A DNA stretch of 35,000 nucleotides from Botryococcus braunii (taxonomy: Eukaryota; Chlorophyta; Trebouxiophyceae). Both the position numbers and the translations under genes were made by a program. Shown piece after piece: positions 9,886 through 28,291 of this stretch (within the stretch, counting starts at the first letter, position 1; every line of letters starts with the position of its first letter). The notes beneath the pieces are model-generated. The model had not been told where the DNA came from. It made no database searches and saw only the letters and a program-made list of their open reading frames with translations. Location: assembly GCA_002005505.1 (NCBI GenBank), contig KV908381.1, positions 234,121-269,120 on the forward strand, given 5' to 3'.

Positions 9886-9903
9886 TGGTATCGGTTCTGA
9901 GGT
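9886..9903 (+). promoter_or_regulatory. Primer-binding site
   Basis: TGGTATCGGTTCTGAGGT begins two bases after the LTR. TGGTATC matches the complement of the 3' end of plant initiator tRNA-Met (..GATACCA), the usual primer of plant Ty3 elements. After about seven bases it departs from that tRNA, so another tRNA or a diverged site is possible. Confidence 0.7.
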
Positions 9904-9921
9904 TGTTGCATTTGGGTTTCG

Positions 9922-12294
9922 ATGACAAGTTCGTGGCCTGACGTCTATAAGGGCTATAACTTTGGGTTCTTGCCTACTACGGCAAATGTCCGAGAAAAAA
10001 AGATTTTCGATATAAAAGATGATGAGGAGTACACCCTCACAGTGCGTGGCTTTCAAAGGAAGCACTTGTTGGCGAAACAGCGCCTATGGCAAGCGTGTGA
10101 GCCAGAATACTATGCCAATACTTGGGCCACATCGCATTTAGTAACAACTGAATCCAATAATGTCAATGACCAAACAGTTTTCGAGTCGCGCGCATACGAC
10201 GCCCATTTGTTCGAAAAGATGATGTTAACGATCGTGTGGCAATTTGCGTCGGCCCACTTGCTTCATGACGTGGGACCGAACTGGTTTGAGAATGAAGAAG
10301 TTATGAATGATTTGATAAATCCAGGCCGTTATGGTGAAGATTTATGGGAAAAATACGGCCTTACCTTTTTGAAGGATGGGAATCCCGCATCTATTTTGCG
10401 CAAGTGGATTGCAACAAATAAAACAGTCATTGACGGCTCGATTCCAGTTTAAAGGCCAGTTGCAAGACCCATTGATTGGGATTTGTACATGAATTTCACT
10501 GATGAGTCCAATGACTATTACTTGCAGCAAGACTGTTTTCGCTACAAGACTCCTGATCCGGCTTACACCGAAGCCTTTGAGTACATTTTTGGAATCCCAA
10601 AGGACCTCTTCGCAGATGGGGTAAACAATTTGTACAAGTCTGCGCTCTTCATGAAGCCTGAGAGCATGAAACCCCTTGCCTGGATTCTTATGGATGATGA
10701 ATCCAAACTCAGCCTCATCAAAGGCACTCTTGGTGAGAAAGATGGCACTAAAGAGAAAGTTAATGGTGAAGATTCATCTTTTGAAGAGGCTCAGACCGAA
10801 GTGCTTATGAACAGGTCGGGAACCAACGGAGCCACCTTCATGGCAATCCCAGGCATCTGCACAAGGCCCATGGGGTATGACACTAATTTTCAAGTATTTA
10901 TGGGCCGTATCCCACCCATTAATACCCCTGGCATGCTACCTACAAAGGGTCCAATTTTTACACCACAAACGAGATTTGCAAAGGTTCCACCATATGTTCA
11001 TGCTCGGGCAGATTCCCAAAATGACCCGTCTGGTGGAAATACCGATCCTAATGATGAAGCTGATGAGCCTGAGGATGAAAATAATGAGCAAGACGAGAAT
11101 GAAGATATTGCTCCCCTCAATGGATCTCAAGCAAGTGGGGCCAGGGGCAATAATCATGGACCCCCTGATGATGATGATGATGGTGATGATAATAATGATG
11201 ATGATGGTCCAGGTAATAATCATAATAACCCAAGACGTGGGGGTGGTGGCCCATGTGGCCCGTTTGACCCAGCACGTGGTCCTGGTGATCAAGAACCCGG
11301 GTACGATGATCCTGTCCCGGAGTATTATCGAGGTAAAGGCCCAGCGGGCAAGACCCTAGGCTTTAAGGATATTCAAGCCTTGCAAAATTATAATGGCAAG
11401 CGTACTGGTCCACGTGTCTCAAATTTTCTGGCAGATTTTGAATCAGCATTACGTTTGTTATCGGGGAGGACCTTGCCTACTCCTGGAAATGAATGGGGCT
11501 TACTGTTGAAAAGCAAGCTTGAGGGTGATGCCCGTATTGCAATTGATGCATTGCAAGCAAGTCTTAATAGAGTCCCAACTTATGTGGAAATGCATGATGC
11601 CTTACGGAAGCAATTTGCATTCTCATATGAAGATGCACAAGCTCTCACGGCTAAGCTCGAGAAGTTAACATGGGATGGCTCATGGACTCTTGGTGATTAT
11701 CTTAACCGATTTTGGAGCCTCTCACTTCGCATTTCTGATAAGAGGTCCAACATGGACCTAGTGCGAACGTTAAAGAATGCACTACCACGATTCATTATCA
11801 ATCAAATTGAGGGCCAATTTTCAGTACATGATGACCCTCCACTTGAGGATATTATTCAGTACTTGCGACGTACATCCTGGATTAACCAAACAAGGGATCC
11901 TCGAGGCGTTAAGCATGATGGTGGTCGACGTGGAAATGACTCACGTGGCAGAGCTCGTGGCCGTTTCGCAGGCAGTAAACGCCCTTATGGGTCTGATGAG
12001 CACCACACCCCTTATGGCAGGGGGAGGTTTGATCAACCGTACCCACCCCGTGGGGGCTACCGTGGCTATGGCCAAGGGGGTGGACGTTCAGGCGTCCATA
12101 CATTTAATGTGCCCAGAGATGACAACTTTGGCCATAATGGCGGTCGCGGACGCCGTTTCGTTCCCCGTGGGGGCCGTGATGCTCGTGGTGGTCGTGGGCA
12201 GGTACCACCCACTTCTGGCTCAAATGTGCAAGTTAATTTGGCCTCAATGACAGTTGAGCAAGATGCACACGAATCATCACATGAGCCTGATTAG
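9922..12294 (+). CDS. Gag polyprotein (in-frame stop at codon 177)
   Basis: One frame runs from ATG 9922 to TAG 12292-12294 and is interrupted only by TAA at 10450-10452; a single C-to-T change at a CAA Gln codon would make this stop. Full length would be about 790 codons, longer than most Ty3 Gags. Codons 1-370 match nothing I recognise. Codons about 370-435 are an Asp/Asn/Glu-rich stretch, partly encoded by a (GAT)n run near 11167-11211. Codons about 480-660 (FKDIQALQNY...; LRKQFAFSYEDAQALTAKL; TLGDYLNRFW) fit the retrotransposon capsid domain. The tail (about 663-763) is rich in RGG/GRG with Tyr and Pro, and no CCHC zinc knuckle is present. RNA packaging by the basic RGG tail is inference. 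The leader before the ATG is only 38 nt. Confidence 0.85.
10450..10452 (+). other. In-frame TAA splitting gag
   Basis: Codons on both sides are in the same frame and open. It is either a mutation or, less likely, a natural ORF boundary with readthrough. The next ATG in frame is at 10489. Confidence 0.85.
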
Positions 12295-12386
12295 CCAGAA
12301 AAAGGTGAAAGAATTGTACTTTTCAACTAAGGTCCCACCGAGAATAACTATGATTATTCGGGGGCGTGTGGCAGGGGCTAGAGCAT
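12251..12386 (+). pseudogene. Displaced N-terminal part of pol (frame break at GGGG)
   Basis: In the frame +1 to gag, an open stretch begins at 12251, has ATGs at 12263 and 12281, and reads through ELYFSTKVPPRITMIIRGRV up to the GGGG run at 12374-12377. Taking one G from the run leads straight into the protease frame. The gag TAG (12292) lies inside this overlap, so normal expression was probably by +1 frameshift or by restart after gag termination. Confidence 0.7.
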
Positions 12387-15300
12387 GACATTACCCTGGA
12401 CACAGCAGCAACCCCAAGCTTTATCAGCACAGACTTTGCTGAATCATGCGGCCTCAAAATCGAGGAAGTCAGTCTCTCGGCTTATGGACCTGATGGCACC
12501 ACCTTGCAAGTTAAAGGAATGGCAACTGTACCTATTTCTTTTGGGTCTTTGAATACGGCCGTAAGAGCCGTCGTAGCTGATTTGTCCAAGCCAACAATCT
12601 GTCTTGGAGATGATTTTCTTTTGCAGTCACGTGCAGTACTTGACTATAATGAAAAGATTGTGACTTTGAGGGTTGGAAGAGAATCACATACCTTCCACCT
12701 TGGTGACAAAGATATCTCGCGTGTGCTTGGAAAACCTTTAAGTCTGTCAGCCATGATGGCATCGCATGGGCTGAAATCAGATGAAGCCATCTTATGTGCA
12801 ATTGTATTAGAAAAACCGGACTCTAACGGGACTGACCTTGATGCATTACCTAAAGATTTACGGGAGTTATTGAATGAATTTTCAGACAGATTCCCAGATG
12901 AGCTACCGTATGGTTTACCACCGGATCGTGGAATTAATCATGTAATTGAGCTTGAACCTGGATACAAGCCCAAACCAGGCTATCTCCCAAGATACTCTCA
13001 ACTTGAGAAGCGAGCAATGTGGGAAGAAATAGAACGTCTTCTAAAGAAGGGACTTATTGAATACTCACATTCTCCCTTTGCAGCCCCTTGCTTCTTTGTG
13101 AATAAGAAGGATGGTAATCTACGAATGGTAGTCGACTATCGGCAATTGAATAAGGTGACTGTAAAGCATAGAGCACCATTGCCTCGCATCGATGATACAC
13201 TAGATATGCTAGGAAATGCAAGTTTCTTTTCATCTCTTGATCTTCATTCGGGATATCATCAGATTCGCATCAATGAAGAGGATGTTCCCAAGACGGGATT
13301 TCGTACACCATTTGGTCAATACAATTTCAAAGTTTTGGCGTTTGGGCTCACTAATGCCCCCGCCACATTTCAAACCGTCATGAATAAGATCTTTGAGGAA
13401 TACGTGGGAAAGTTTCTGTTAGTATATATGGACGATATCCTAATTTACTCCAAGACGTTGGAGGAGCACATGAAGCAAATCAGACTTGTGCTCGAGAAGT
13501 TACGAGAGCATCAATTATATGCAAAGATGAAGAAATGCTCGTGGCTGAGGGAATGGACACTGTTCCTTGGGCACCTTGTCGGCCCGCATGGTATCAAGAT
13601 TGATGATTCAAAGATCGAGGCCGTCCGTAATTGGCCCACACCAACTGATGTACATGATGTACGGCAATTCATGGGATTAACCAACTTTTGCAAGAAGTTT
13701 GTTCAAGGGTTCGCACGGATAGCTGCACCCGTTAATAGTCTCACCAAACCCAAGGTACCTTTCAAGTGGACACCAGACCATGAGGTATCTTTCAGTGGCA
13801 TGAAACATGCAATCACAACGGCACCAGTGCTCAAGGCACCAGATTTTGATAAGCCGTTCACAGTTATAAGTGATGCAAGTGGATTTGGCATGGGTGGCGT
13901 ATTGGTTCAAGATGGCCGCCCCATTGCTTACAATAGCAAGAAGTTCACGCCTGCAGAGAGAAACTATGGTGTGACTGAACAAGAACTACGAGCAGTGGTC
14001 TATAATCTGGAAGTTTGGCGCCCGTATCTCGAAGGTGCTGAGAAGGTTACTATCATCACAGACCACAATCCGAATACATTCTTTCAGGACAAGCAAGTGT
14101 TGTCTAGAAGACAAGTCCGCTGGTATGAGTTTCTTTCAAGATTCCATCTGGAATGGAAATACGAGCCGGGACGCACGAACGTTGCGGATCCTTTAAGTCG
14201 GTCACCAGCGCTATTGCGAGCCATGCATGTTGGCATTGAAATTGCAGCAGTAACGACTCGTTCTCGGACGACAGGGTTCTCACAACCCGCTCCACCCACA
14301 CGGGGGGACTCTTCCCTACCACAGGGGAGCGCGGTTGAGGGAGCGGTGTCCACCCACTTGGGGAACCAGGCCTTACCACAGGGGACTCAGTCCACCCACA
14401 CGGGAGGTCGGGTTCTACCACAGGGGACCCACCTTGGTAGTTCGGGGTGCGAGTCTACGCATGTTAACAAGAAACAAAAAGTTGTGGCTAGACCACGTGA
14501 CTCAATTTTTGACCCCATACGGATTCCTACGGGACCGTCTATTGCCAATGACTTCTTGTCTCGCCTTCGAGAAGCGTACGCAGCCGACTCATTCTATTCT
14601 AATCCTGAAAATGTCAGCAAGATGGTACAACAAGATGGCATTTGGTACATCCAACGCGGTGAGTTGCTTGTAATCTCGGTACCGCACGATGTCGACTTGC
14701 GCACGTTGATCATTTCACATTATCATAGCCCGCCATGCAGAGGACATGGAGGTTTGGCAAAGACAAAGGATCTCATTGAACGACATTTCCATTGGCATGG
14801 ATTGTACACGCAAGTGAAGAAGTTCATTGATACTTTTGAATTTTGCCAGAGGAACAAGTCCTCAAATCAGGCACCAGCCGGACCCTTGCAACCTATTGCT
14901 CCACCAGATCAGCCTTTTGATACAATCTCAATGGATTTGATTGTTGATCTACCAGTAGACAAGACCACTGGTGATGATTCTATCTTAGTCATTGTTGACA
15001 AGCTCACCAAGATGGCAAAGTTTCTTTCTTGTCGCAAGACGGTTGGATCAACCGCCATTGCTGAGATGCTGTACAGTAAGGTGTTCGCCGTGTACGGCAA
15101 GCCTGCTCAGCTCATTACGGATCGTGATCCAAGGTTCACTGGCAATTTCTTTCGTGAATGGTGTTCTGGCCTTAATATCAAGCAATGTTTCACGTCAGCT
15201 TATCATCCTCAGTCAGACGGCCAGACCGAGAGAATGAATCGCATTTTGGAGGACTACCTCCGTAACTATGTCAATCCACAGGGAGATGATTGGGTCAAGT

Positions 15301-16130
15301 ACCTCCCTAGTGCTGAATTTGCGATCAATAACGCATATCAGGAGAGCATAAGGACCTCTCCATTCTTTCTGAATTTGGGTCGCCACCCCAATGCTGTTGA
15401 GGGGCTGGAAGCGTTCCTACCCAAAGTGATTCCTAACACGCGGGCACATGTGTTTAAAGTCCAAGAAGCAACAGACGTGCGCCGACGTATTCAAGACCAA
15501 ACCAGGGCAGCCCAAGCGTGCTTGCAAGCAGCACATGATCGTGAAAAGTTGTGGGTTCAAGCCCGTGGCAATATTGAAGAGGCACAACAGCGTCAAAAGA
15601 AGCATTATGATAAACATAGACGCGAAGTCGTGTATCAGGAAGGAGACCAAGTTCTCTTGGCCACAAGAAATGCCGGTCGCAGAAGTGTGCTAAGCACTAA
15701 ATTTCTGCCAAAGTTCGTTGGTCCATTCAAGGTGCTGTCGCGGGTGGGTGATGTTGCCTATAAGTTGGAACTCCCACAAGGAATCCGCTGGCACAATGTG
15801 TTCCATGTAAGCTTGCTCAAGCCGTATAAGCAACCGACACAAGTGGGCACAATGATGCCTCAACCACCTCCGTTACCCCCAGTCATTGATGGTGATATGT
15901 ATTATGCAGTTGAGGACATCGTCGGGCACAAGGTGAAAGCTCACCACGTGAATAAGAAGAAACACCACGATGATCCAAAGCGCAAGGGCAAAGCCACATA
16001 CTTGTATCTTGTTAAGTGGGCTGGATACCCATCAAGTGATAATTCATGGGAGCCCGTATCCAACTTTGCGCATAACGCGGAGACCCGTGCCATGCTATCA
16101 GCTTACAAGGAGAGGAATGGGTTGAAGTGA
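12354..16130 (+). CDS. Pol polyprotein (PR-RT-RNase H-IN-chromodomain), 5' end frameshifted
   Basis: Open frame 12354-16130 (TGA at 16128). Protease: LDTAATPSFIS (from 12396; the usual DTG/DSG is DTA here) and ICLGDDFL. Reverse transcriptase: SSLDLHSGYHQIRI, AFGLTNAPATFQ, YMDD at 13425-13436. RNase H: SDASGFGMGGVL, TEQELRAV, TDH, ADPLSR. Integrase: zinc finger near 14720-14850 with one Cys lost, then core Asp 14934, Asp 15120 and Glu 15228 (D-35-E), with HPQSDGQTERMN. A GPF/Y module (VGPFKVLSRVGD; WHNVFHVSLLKPY) is followed by a chromodomain (YAVEDIVGHK...; YLVKWAGYPSSDNSWEP) with an extra basic loop. There is no ATG at the start of this frame: the true start lies in the +1 frame, overlapping the gag end (ATG at 12281 or 12263), and one surplus G in 12374-12377 breaks the join. 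Confidence 0.93.
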   Translation, partial: LFGGVWQGLEHDITLDTAATPSFISTDFAESCGLKIEEVSLSAYGPDGTTLQVKGMATVPISFGSLNTAVRAVVADLSKPTICLGDDFLLQSRAVLDYNEKIVTLRVGRESHTFHLGDKDISRVLGKPLSLSAMMASHGLKSDEAILCAIVLEKPDSNGTDLDALPKDLRELLNEFSDRFPDELPYGLPPDRGINHVIELEPGYKPKPGYLPRYSQLEKRAMWEEIERLLKKGLIEYSHSPFAAPCFFVNKKDGNLRMVVDYRQLNKVTVKHRAPLPRIDDTLDMLGNASFFSSLDLHSGYHQIRINEEDVPKTGFRTPFGQYNFKVLAFGLTNAPATFQTVMNKIFEEYVGKFLLVYMDDILIYSKTLEEHMKQIRLVLEKLREHQLYAKMKKCSWLREWTLFLGHLVGPHGIKIDDSKIEAVRNWPTPTDVHDVRQFMGLTNFCKKFVQGFARIAAPVNSLTKPKVPFKWTPDHEVSFSGMKHAITTAPVLKAPDFDKPFTVISDASGFGMGGVLVQDGRPIAYNSKKFTPAERNYGVTEQELRAVVYNLEVWRPYLEGAEKVTIITDHNPNTFFQDKQVLSRRQVRWYEFLSRFHLEWKYEPGRTNVADPLSRSPALLRAMHVGIEIAAVTTRSRTTGFSQPAPPTRGDSSLPQGSAVEGAVSTHLGNQALPQGTQSTHTGGRVLPQGTHLGSSGCESTHVNKKQKVVARPRDSIFDPIRIPTGPSIANDFLSRLREAYAADSFYSNPENVSKMVQQDGIWYIQRGELLVISVPHDVDLRTLIISHYHSPPCRGHGGLAKTKDLIERHFHWHGLYTQVKKFIDTFEFCQRNKSSNQAPAGPLQPIAPPDQPFDTISMDLIVDLPVDKTTGDDSILVIVDKLTKMAKFLSCRKTVGSTAIAEMLYSKVFAVYGKPAQLITDRDPRFTGNFFREWCSGLNIKQCFTSAYHPQSDGQTERMNRILEDYLRNYVNPQGDDWVKYLPSAEFAINNAYQESIRTSPFFLNLGRHPNAVEGLEAFLPKVIPNTRAHVFKVQEATDVRRRIQDQTRAAQACLQAAHDREKLWVQARGNIEEAQQRQKKHYDKHRREVVYQEGDQVLLATRNAGRRSVLSTKFLPKFVGPFKVLSRVGDVAYKLELPQGIRWHNVFHVSLLKPYKQPTQVGTMMPQPPPLPPVIDGDMYYAVEDIVGHKVKAHHVNKKKHHDDPKRKGKATYLYLVKWAGYPSSDNSWEPVSNFAHNAETRAMLSAYKERNGLK
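14291..14428 (+). repeat. Minisatellite within pol (RNase H-integrase linker)
   Basis: Three copies, at 14291, 14349 and 14391, of TCCACCCAC(A/T).GGGG..., each closing with TACCACAGGGG. In the protein this gives repeated LPQG and STHxG phrases in a Pro/Gly/Ser linker. A fourth copy lies in the 3' untranslated region at 16614-16647. Confidence 0.8.
14835..14837 (+). other. Lost zinc-finger cysteine in integrase (Phe codon TTT)
   Basis: The sequence reads DTFEFCQRNK where the family has C-x-x-C followed by QRNK. TGT to TTT is a single transversion. The other HHCC residues are present. Confidence 0.75.
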
Positions 16131-16741
16131 CCTAGATACCCACCTCCCAGGCAGGTCATCCTCTTGAGGCGGGGGGGAGGGGGGGGGGGGAAGCCTAAGC
16201 CACATCAATTATGTACGTGAACGCTCACGGTACGTGCTACCGATAGTAGATACTTGAATTGGCACAGAAGCTGGGTCGTCCTGAGCAAGTGCCAGAACTT
16301 GCATTAATGGCAGCGTCGTACAGGGACTGCAGCCCTGCGTCGATGAGCACCGGTCCACTGGAGGGTCTCATCAGCCGACGGGTGTGTGGGCATAGGACGA
16401 CGGATCCTTTAGCTCCTCACTTACACGCGATTCCCCAACGCAGCTGGTGGTAGTTGCTAGAAGGACTTACAGCTTATGGGAGCAGTCCTGACGAGACGGG
16501 CCCTCGTCCCCTGAACCACGTCTAGTTGGATAGTTGGGAGGCTGGCCATCTCACTGCTATTTCATGTAGGCGGAGTAGTTGGTCGCTACTCAGGATCAGG
16601 ATAACTCACGTGGTCACCCACACGGGCCCTCGCGGTACCACAGGGACCATTGTGTAGTGCATATGATATTTTGCATGTTGCTGTTTATTGGTTATTGCAT
16701 GGTCTGTCCGAGGACGGCCAGATACTTGAGGTGGGGGGAGA
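16131..16741 (+). other. Retrotransposon 3' untranslated region
   Basis: No ORF of note. It holds a G-rich tract (16170-16190), the fourth copy of the pol minisatellite (16614-16647), and ends in the polypurine tract. An env gene is absent. Confidence 0.7.
16728..16741 (+). promoter_or_regulatory. Polypurine tract (plus-strand primer)
   Basis: GAGGTGGGGGGAGA directly abuts the TGTAAC start of the 3' LTR, as plus-strand priming requires. It is purine except for one T at 16732. Confidence 0.88.
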
Positions 16742-16944
16742 TGTAACCGTGCTCGAGGACAAGTCCCGAGTAGCAGCGGTACAATCGAAAGCGCAGTACG
16801 GTTGGAGGTTCGGTAGCTCGTTACAGGGCGTTATACCAGACGGTTGCCTTTGACGGCTGAGACGAGCGAGATACAATGAAGTAATGTAATGAATGGAATG
16901 CCCTTTCCGTGTCCGTAAGCCCTCCTTCTCTTTCAGCTGTTATA
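16742..16944 (+). repeat. 3' LTR (203 bp)
   Basis: Same length as the 5' LTR, with three transitions. It starts after the polypurine tract and ends GTTATA before CCAAC. Confidence 0.95.
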
Positions 16945-16949
16945 CCAAC
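16945..16949. repeat. Target-site duplication, right copy (CCAAC)
   Basis: Matches 9676-9680. Confidence 0.9.
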
Positions 16950-17600
16950 ACTAACTCTAGCAATAGCCTAAGCAACTATATATGCTCCATTTTGACGAAT
17001 ATTAATGTTAACCTCCAAGGAACCTTTGTTAATGATTTGAGTTGTCCACAGTTCAGCATATATGCATACATGATTCTATTACGTAAAAAAAACATGTATG
17101 TGATTTACATGTACTCGAAGTAGTACTAGTCCATGCCCAAGGCTTTCCGGTTGAAGCACGTGCACCCTCGAGATCAACTACCACTGCAACATTACCCTAA
17201 AATATATATGGTGAAGTGAGTGACATCTGACCACCTTTGGTCCATCCCCGTCACGTCACTTCAGAAATGCACATCGATAGATGAAGCCCTAGATCCATAA
17301 ATGTGGATGGGTTATACCCAGGACCGTACCCAGCTGCAGGATCCACGGCACAATCCTGGGTGACCTCAACTGATATTTGTTGAAGCCGCCGGGAGTATAT
17401 TTTCCCGGCCATACCCTCGGCTATAGCACTAGCTAGCGCTAGAACAGTAAAGCGAACACCACCATGTATGTGGTACGCTGCGGCCGAGGGCCGTGGATGG
17501 TACCACCCGTTGGATTCTCTTTGCAAAGTCAGTGGAATTCTCAGAGAGCGTCTCTCAGAGAATTCAATTGAAAGAACCTTCAACGCTGGCTTTCGTAAAT
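16950..17600. other. Right flank of the retroelement, no gene
   Basis: No convincing exon. It contains short hairpins (ACATGTA..TACATGT near 17093-17113) and an imperfect GAATTCTC..GAGAATTC inverted repeat at 17533-17563, so it resembles the block left of the element. There is a C-run at 17679-17694. Confidence 0.45.
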
Positions 17601-17602
17601 TT

Positions 17603-18071
17603 AAAGAAACAAAACATCCAAAAATTGGATGTAATCCTTTTGGCCCGAAAGTTTTGAGTACATAAGAGGAAGTCAACCCCCCCCCCCCCCCCCCCAACCC
17701 TAAACTCGCACATCAACCCCCCCATCAGGGAGCCGCGCAGCCAGCTGCCGCCCCACGGCCCAAGTAATCGTGAAGCTCACCCGCCGGTGCGTGAGAACCA
17801 CGTGTGCACACGAGGTCCTCATGCGCTGCCAAATTACCTTTCAAGCTTGATTAAAAAGGAAGGAAAGATTACATCCAATTAATTAATTAAAAAAGCTTCC
17901 TCTTGATTAAGAGGAAAGTCCGTTTAAAAGGGACTTTCGGTTAAACCAAAAAGTCCTTTAAGAGGAAGCTTCTTCATTATGGAGGGAAAGATTTGGCTTT
18001 TGGGGTTTGATTTCCTCTTATTGTAATAAAAGAAAGATTACATCCCAAATTTAAGGATGTTTTGTTTCTTT
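17603..18071. repeat. Nested inverted repeats with AAAGATTACATCC motif
   Basis: Outer arms: 17603-17619 pairs exactly with 18055-18071 (17 bp), and 17627-17636 with 18036-18045 (GGATGTAATC/GATTACATCC). Inner arms: AAGCTTCCTCTT (17893-17904) pairs with AAGAGGAAGCTT (17960-17971), which itself contains TCCTCTT-GATT-AAGAGGA. The motif GATTACATCC also occurs near 17867. It could be one large foldback element or several nested MITE-like insertions; no transposase is seen. Confidence 0.7.
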
Positions 18072-18100
18072 GCTTCCTTCGTTAAGAAGCTTCCTCCTGA

Positions 18101-18213
18101 TCAGGGCCACTCTTCATGTAGTTTACCAGCAGGGAAGAAAGGAAGGAAGGAAATATTACATCATGATGGAACGTCTTCCCCTGCTGGTAAACTACATTAA
18201 GAGTGGACCCTGA
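18101..18213. repeat. 113-bp foldback (36-39 nt arms)
   Basis: Left arm 18101-18136 (TCAGGGCCACTCTTCATGTA...) pairs with right arm 18175-18213 with about three mismatches or bulges. The 38-nt loop contains GGAAGGAAGGAAATATTACA. The shape suits a MITE or a small-RNA precursor hairpin; there is no direct evidence of either. Confidence 0.75.
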
Positions 18214-18547
18214 GGACAGTTGGTGAAATTAAAGGTTGGCCCAAAACCTGGTAATGATCGAGGTAATCCACTGGGGAAGGGAAGCCGTAATTTGAGATAA
18301 TGTGCCCGGCTCTGACCCTCACCGTCAGATGGGGCTGACTCAGCGCCGTCCGTCTCGAGGTGCTTCTGCAACTGGCTGCTCCATGCACAGTGTCGGGACT
18401 ACCGTAATTACTGGAGTGCGCCGTCGCACCTCTACTGTTATCTGAGAGTCACTGTAGCACAACACCCCAGACACGGCATCTGAAGAGGGCGAACAATGGC
18501 TTTCTGACATAGTTTTAGCTTTGGGTTGATTTGGACGAACATCACAT
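18214..18547 (+). promoter_or_regulatory. Presumed promoter and 5' UTR of the Caprin-like gene
   Basis: Lies between the foldback and the start codon. No clear TATA box; the minus-strand ORF over it runs into exon 1 and is a shadow. The start context is CACATATGGC, with G at +4. Confidence 0.35.
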
Positions 18548-27870
<9,323 letters not shown>

Positions 27871-27929
27871 GGGTGGGCCTCCTGCAGGGCCACCTGATGT
27901 TTGGGGATGGGAGACAAGGTGAAGTTTGG

Positions 27930-27930
<1 letters not shown>

Positions 27931-27994
<64 letters not shown>

Positions 27995-28053
27995 ACACAC
28001 ACACACACAGACACACATGCACACATGCACACACACACACACACACACACACA

Positions 28054-28088
<35 letters not shown>

Positions 28089-28107
28089 GCGCGCGCACGC
28101 GCACGCC
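27931..28107. repeat. (CA)n microsatellite with GCGC edge
   Basis: Interrupted CA array starting about 60 nt after the stop of the Caprin-like gene. Confidence 0.95.
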
Positions 28108-28291
28108 CGTACAAGCACAGAGAGAGAGGGGGGGGGAAGGGGGAGAAGAGAGAGAGTGCATGTGTGCATGTGTGGGTTGGCGTGTGCGTGCGCACGAGTA
28201 GCCTTGACGATGTACACCAGCAACCCTTGAAGGGCTATGGTAGGGCGTGGCTGCCAAATTGCTAGTGTGTGATGCACATAGTCTTCAAAAC

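Larger units (their letters stand above)
9681..16944 (+). mobile_element. Ty3/gypsy LTR retrotransposon, chromovirus type, full length but defective
   Basis: 7264 bp, bounded by 203-bp LTRs and a 5-bp duplication. The order is LTR, primer-binding site, gag, pol (protease, reverse transcriptase, RNase H, integrase, chromodomain), 3' untranslated region, polypurine tract, LTR. The two LTRs differ at three sites out of 203 (9689/16750, 9725/16786, 9872/16933), all transitions, so insertion was fairly recent. Coding damage: an in-frame TAA in gag (10450), a one-base frame break at the protease start (GGGG at 12374-12377), and the first Cys of the integrase zinc finger replaced by Phe (14835). The RT and integrase catalytic residues are intact. 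No envelope-like gene. As it stands it should not be autonomous. Confidence 0.95.

Noticed and set aside
10936..11359. ORFs antisense or frame-shifted to gag (Ile- or Met-rich)
   Set aside because: Shadows of the GAT-rich acidic region of gag.
14084..14421. Minus-strand and shifted ORFs over the pol linker
   Set aside because: Produced by the minisatellite in the linker; pol is intact through this region.
16131..16741. An envelope-like third ORF in the retroelement
   Set aside because: Only short frames, with no signal peptide or membrane segment; this is untranslated sequence.
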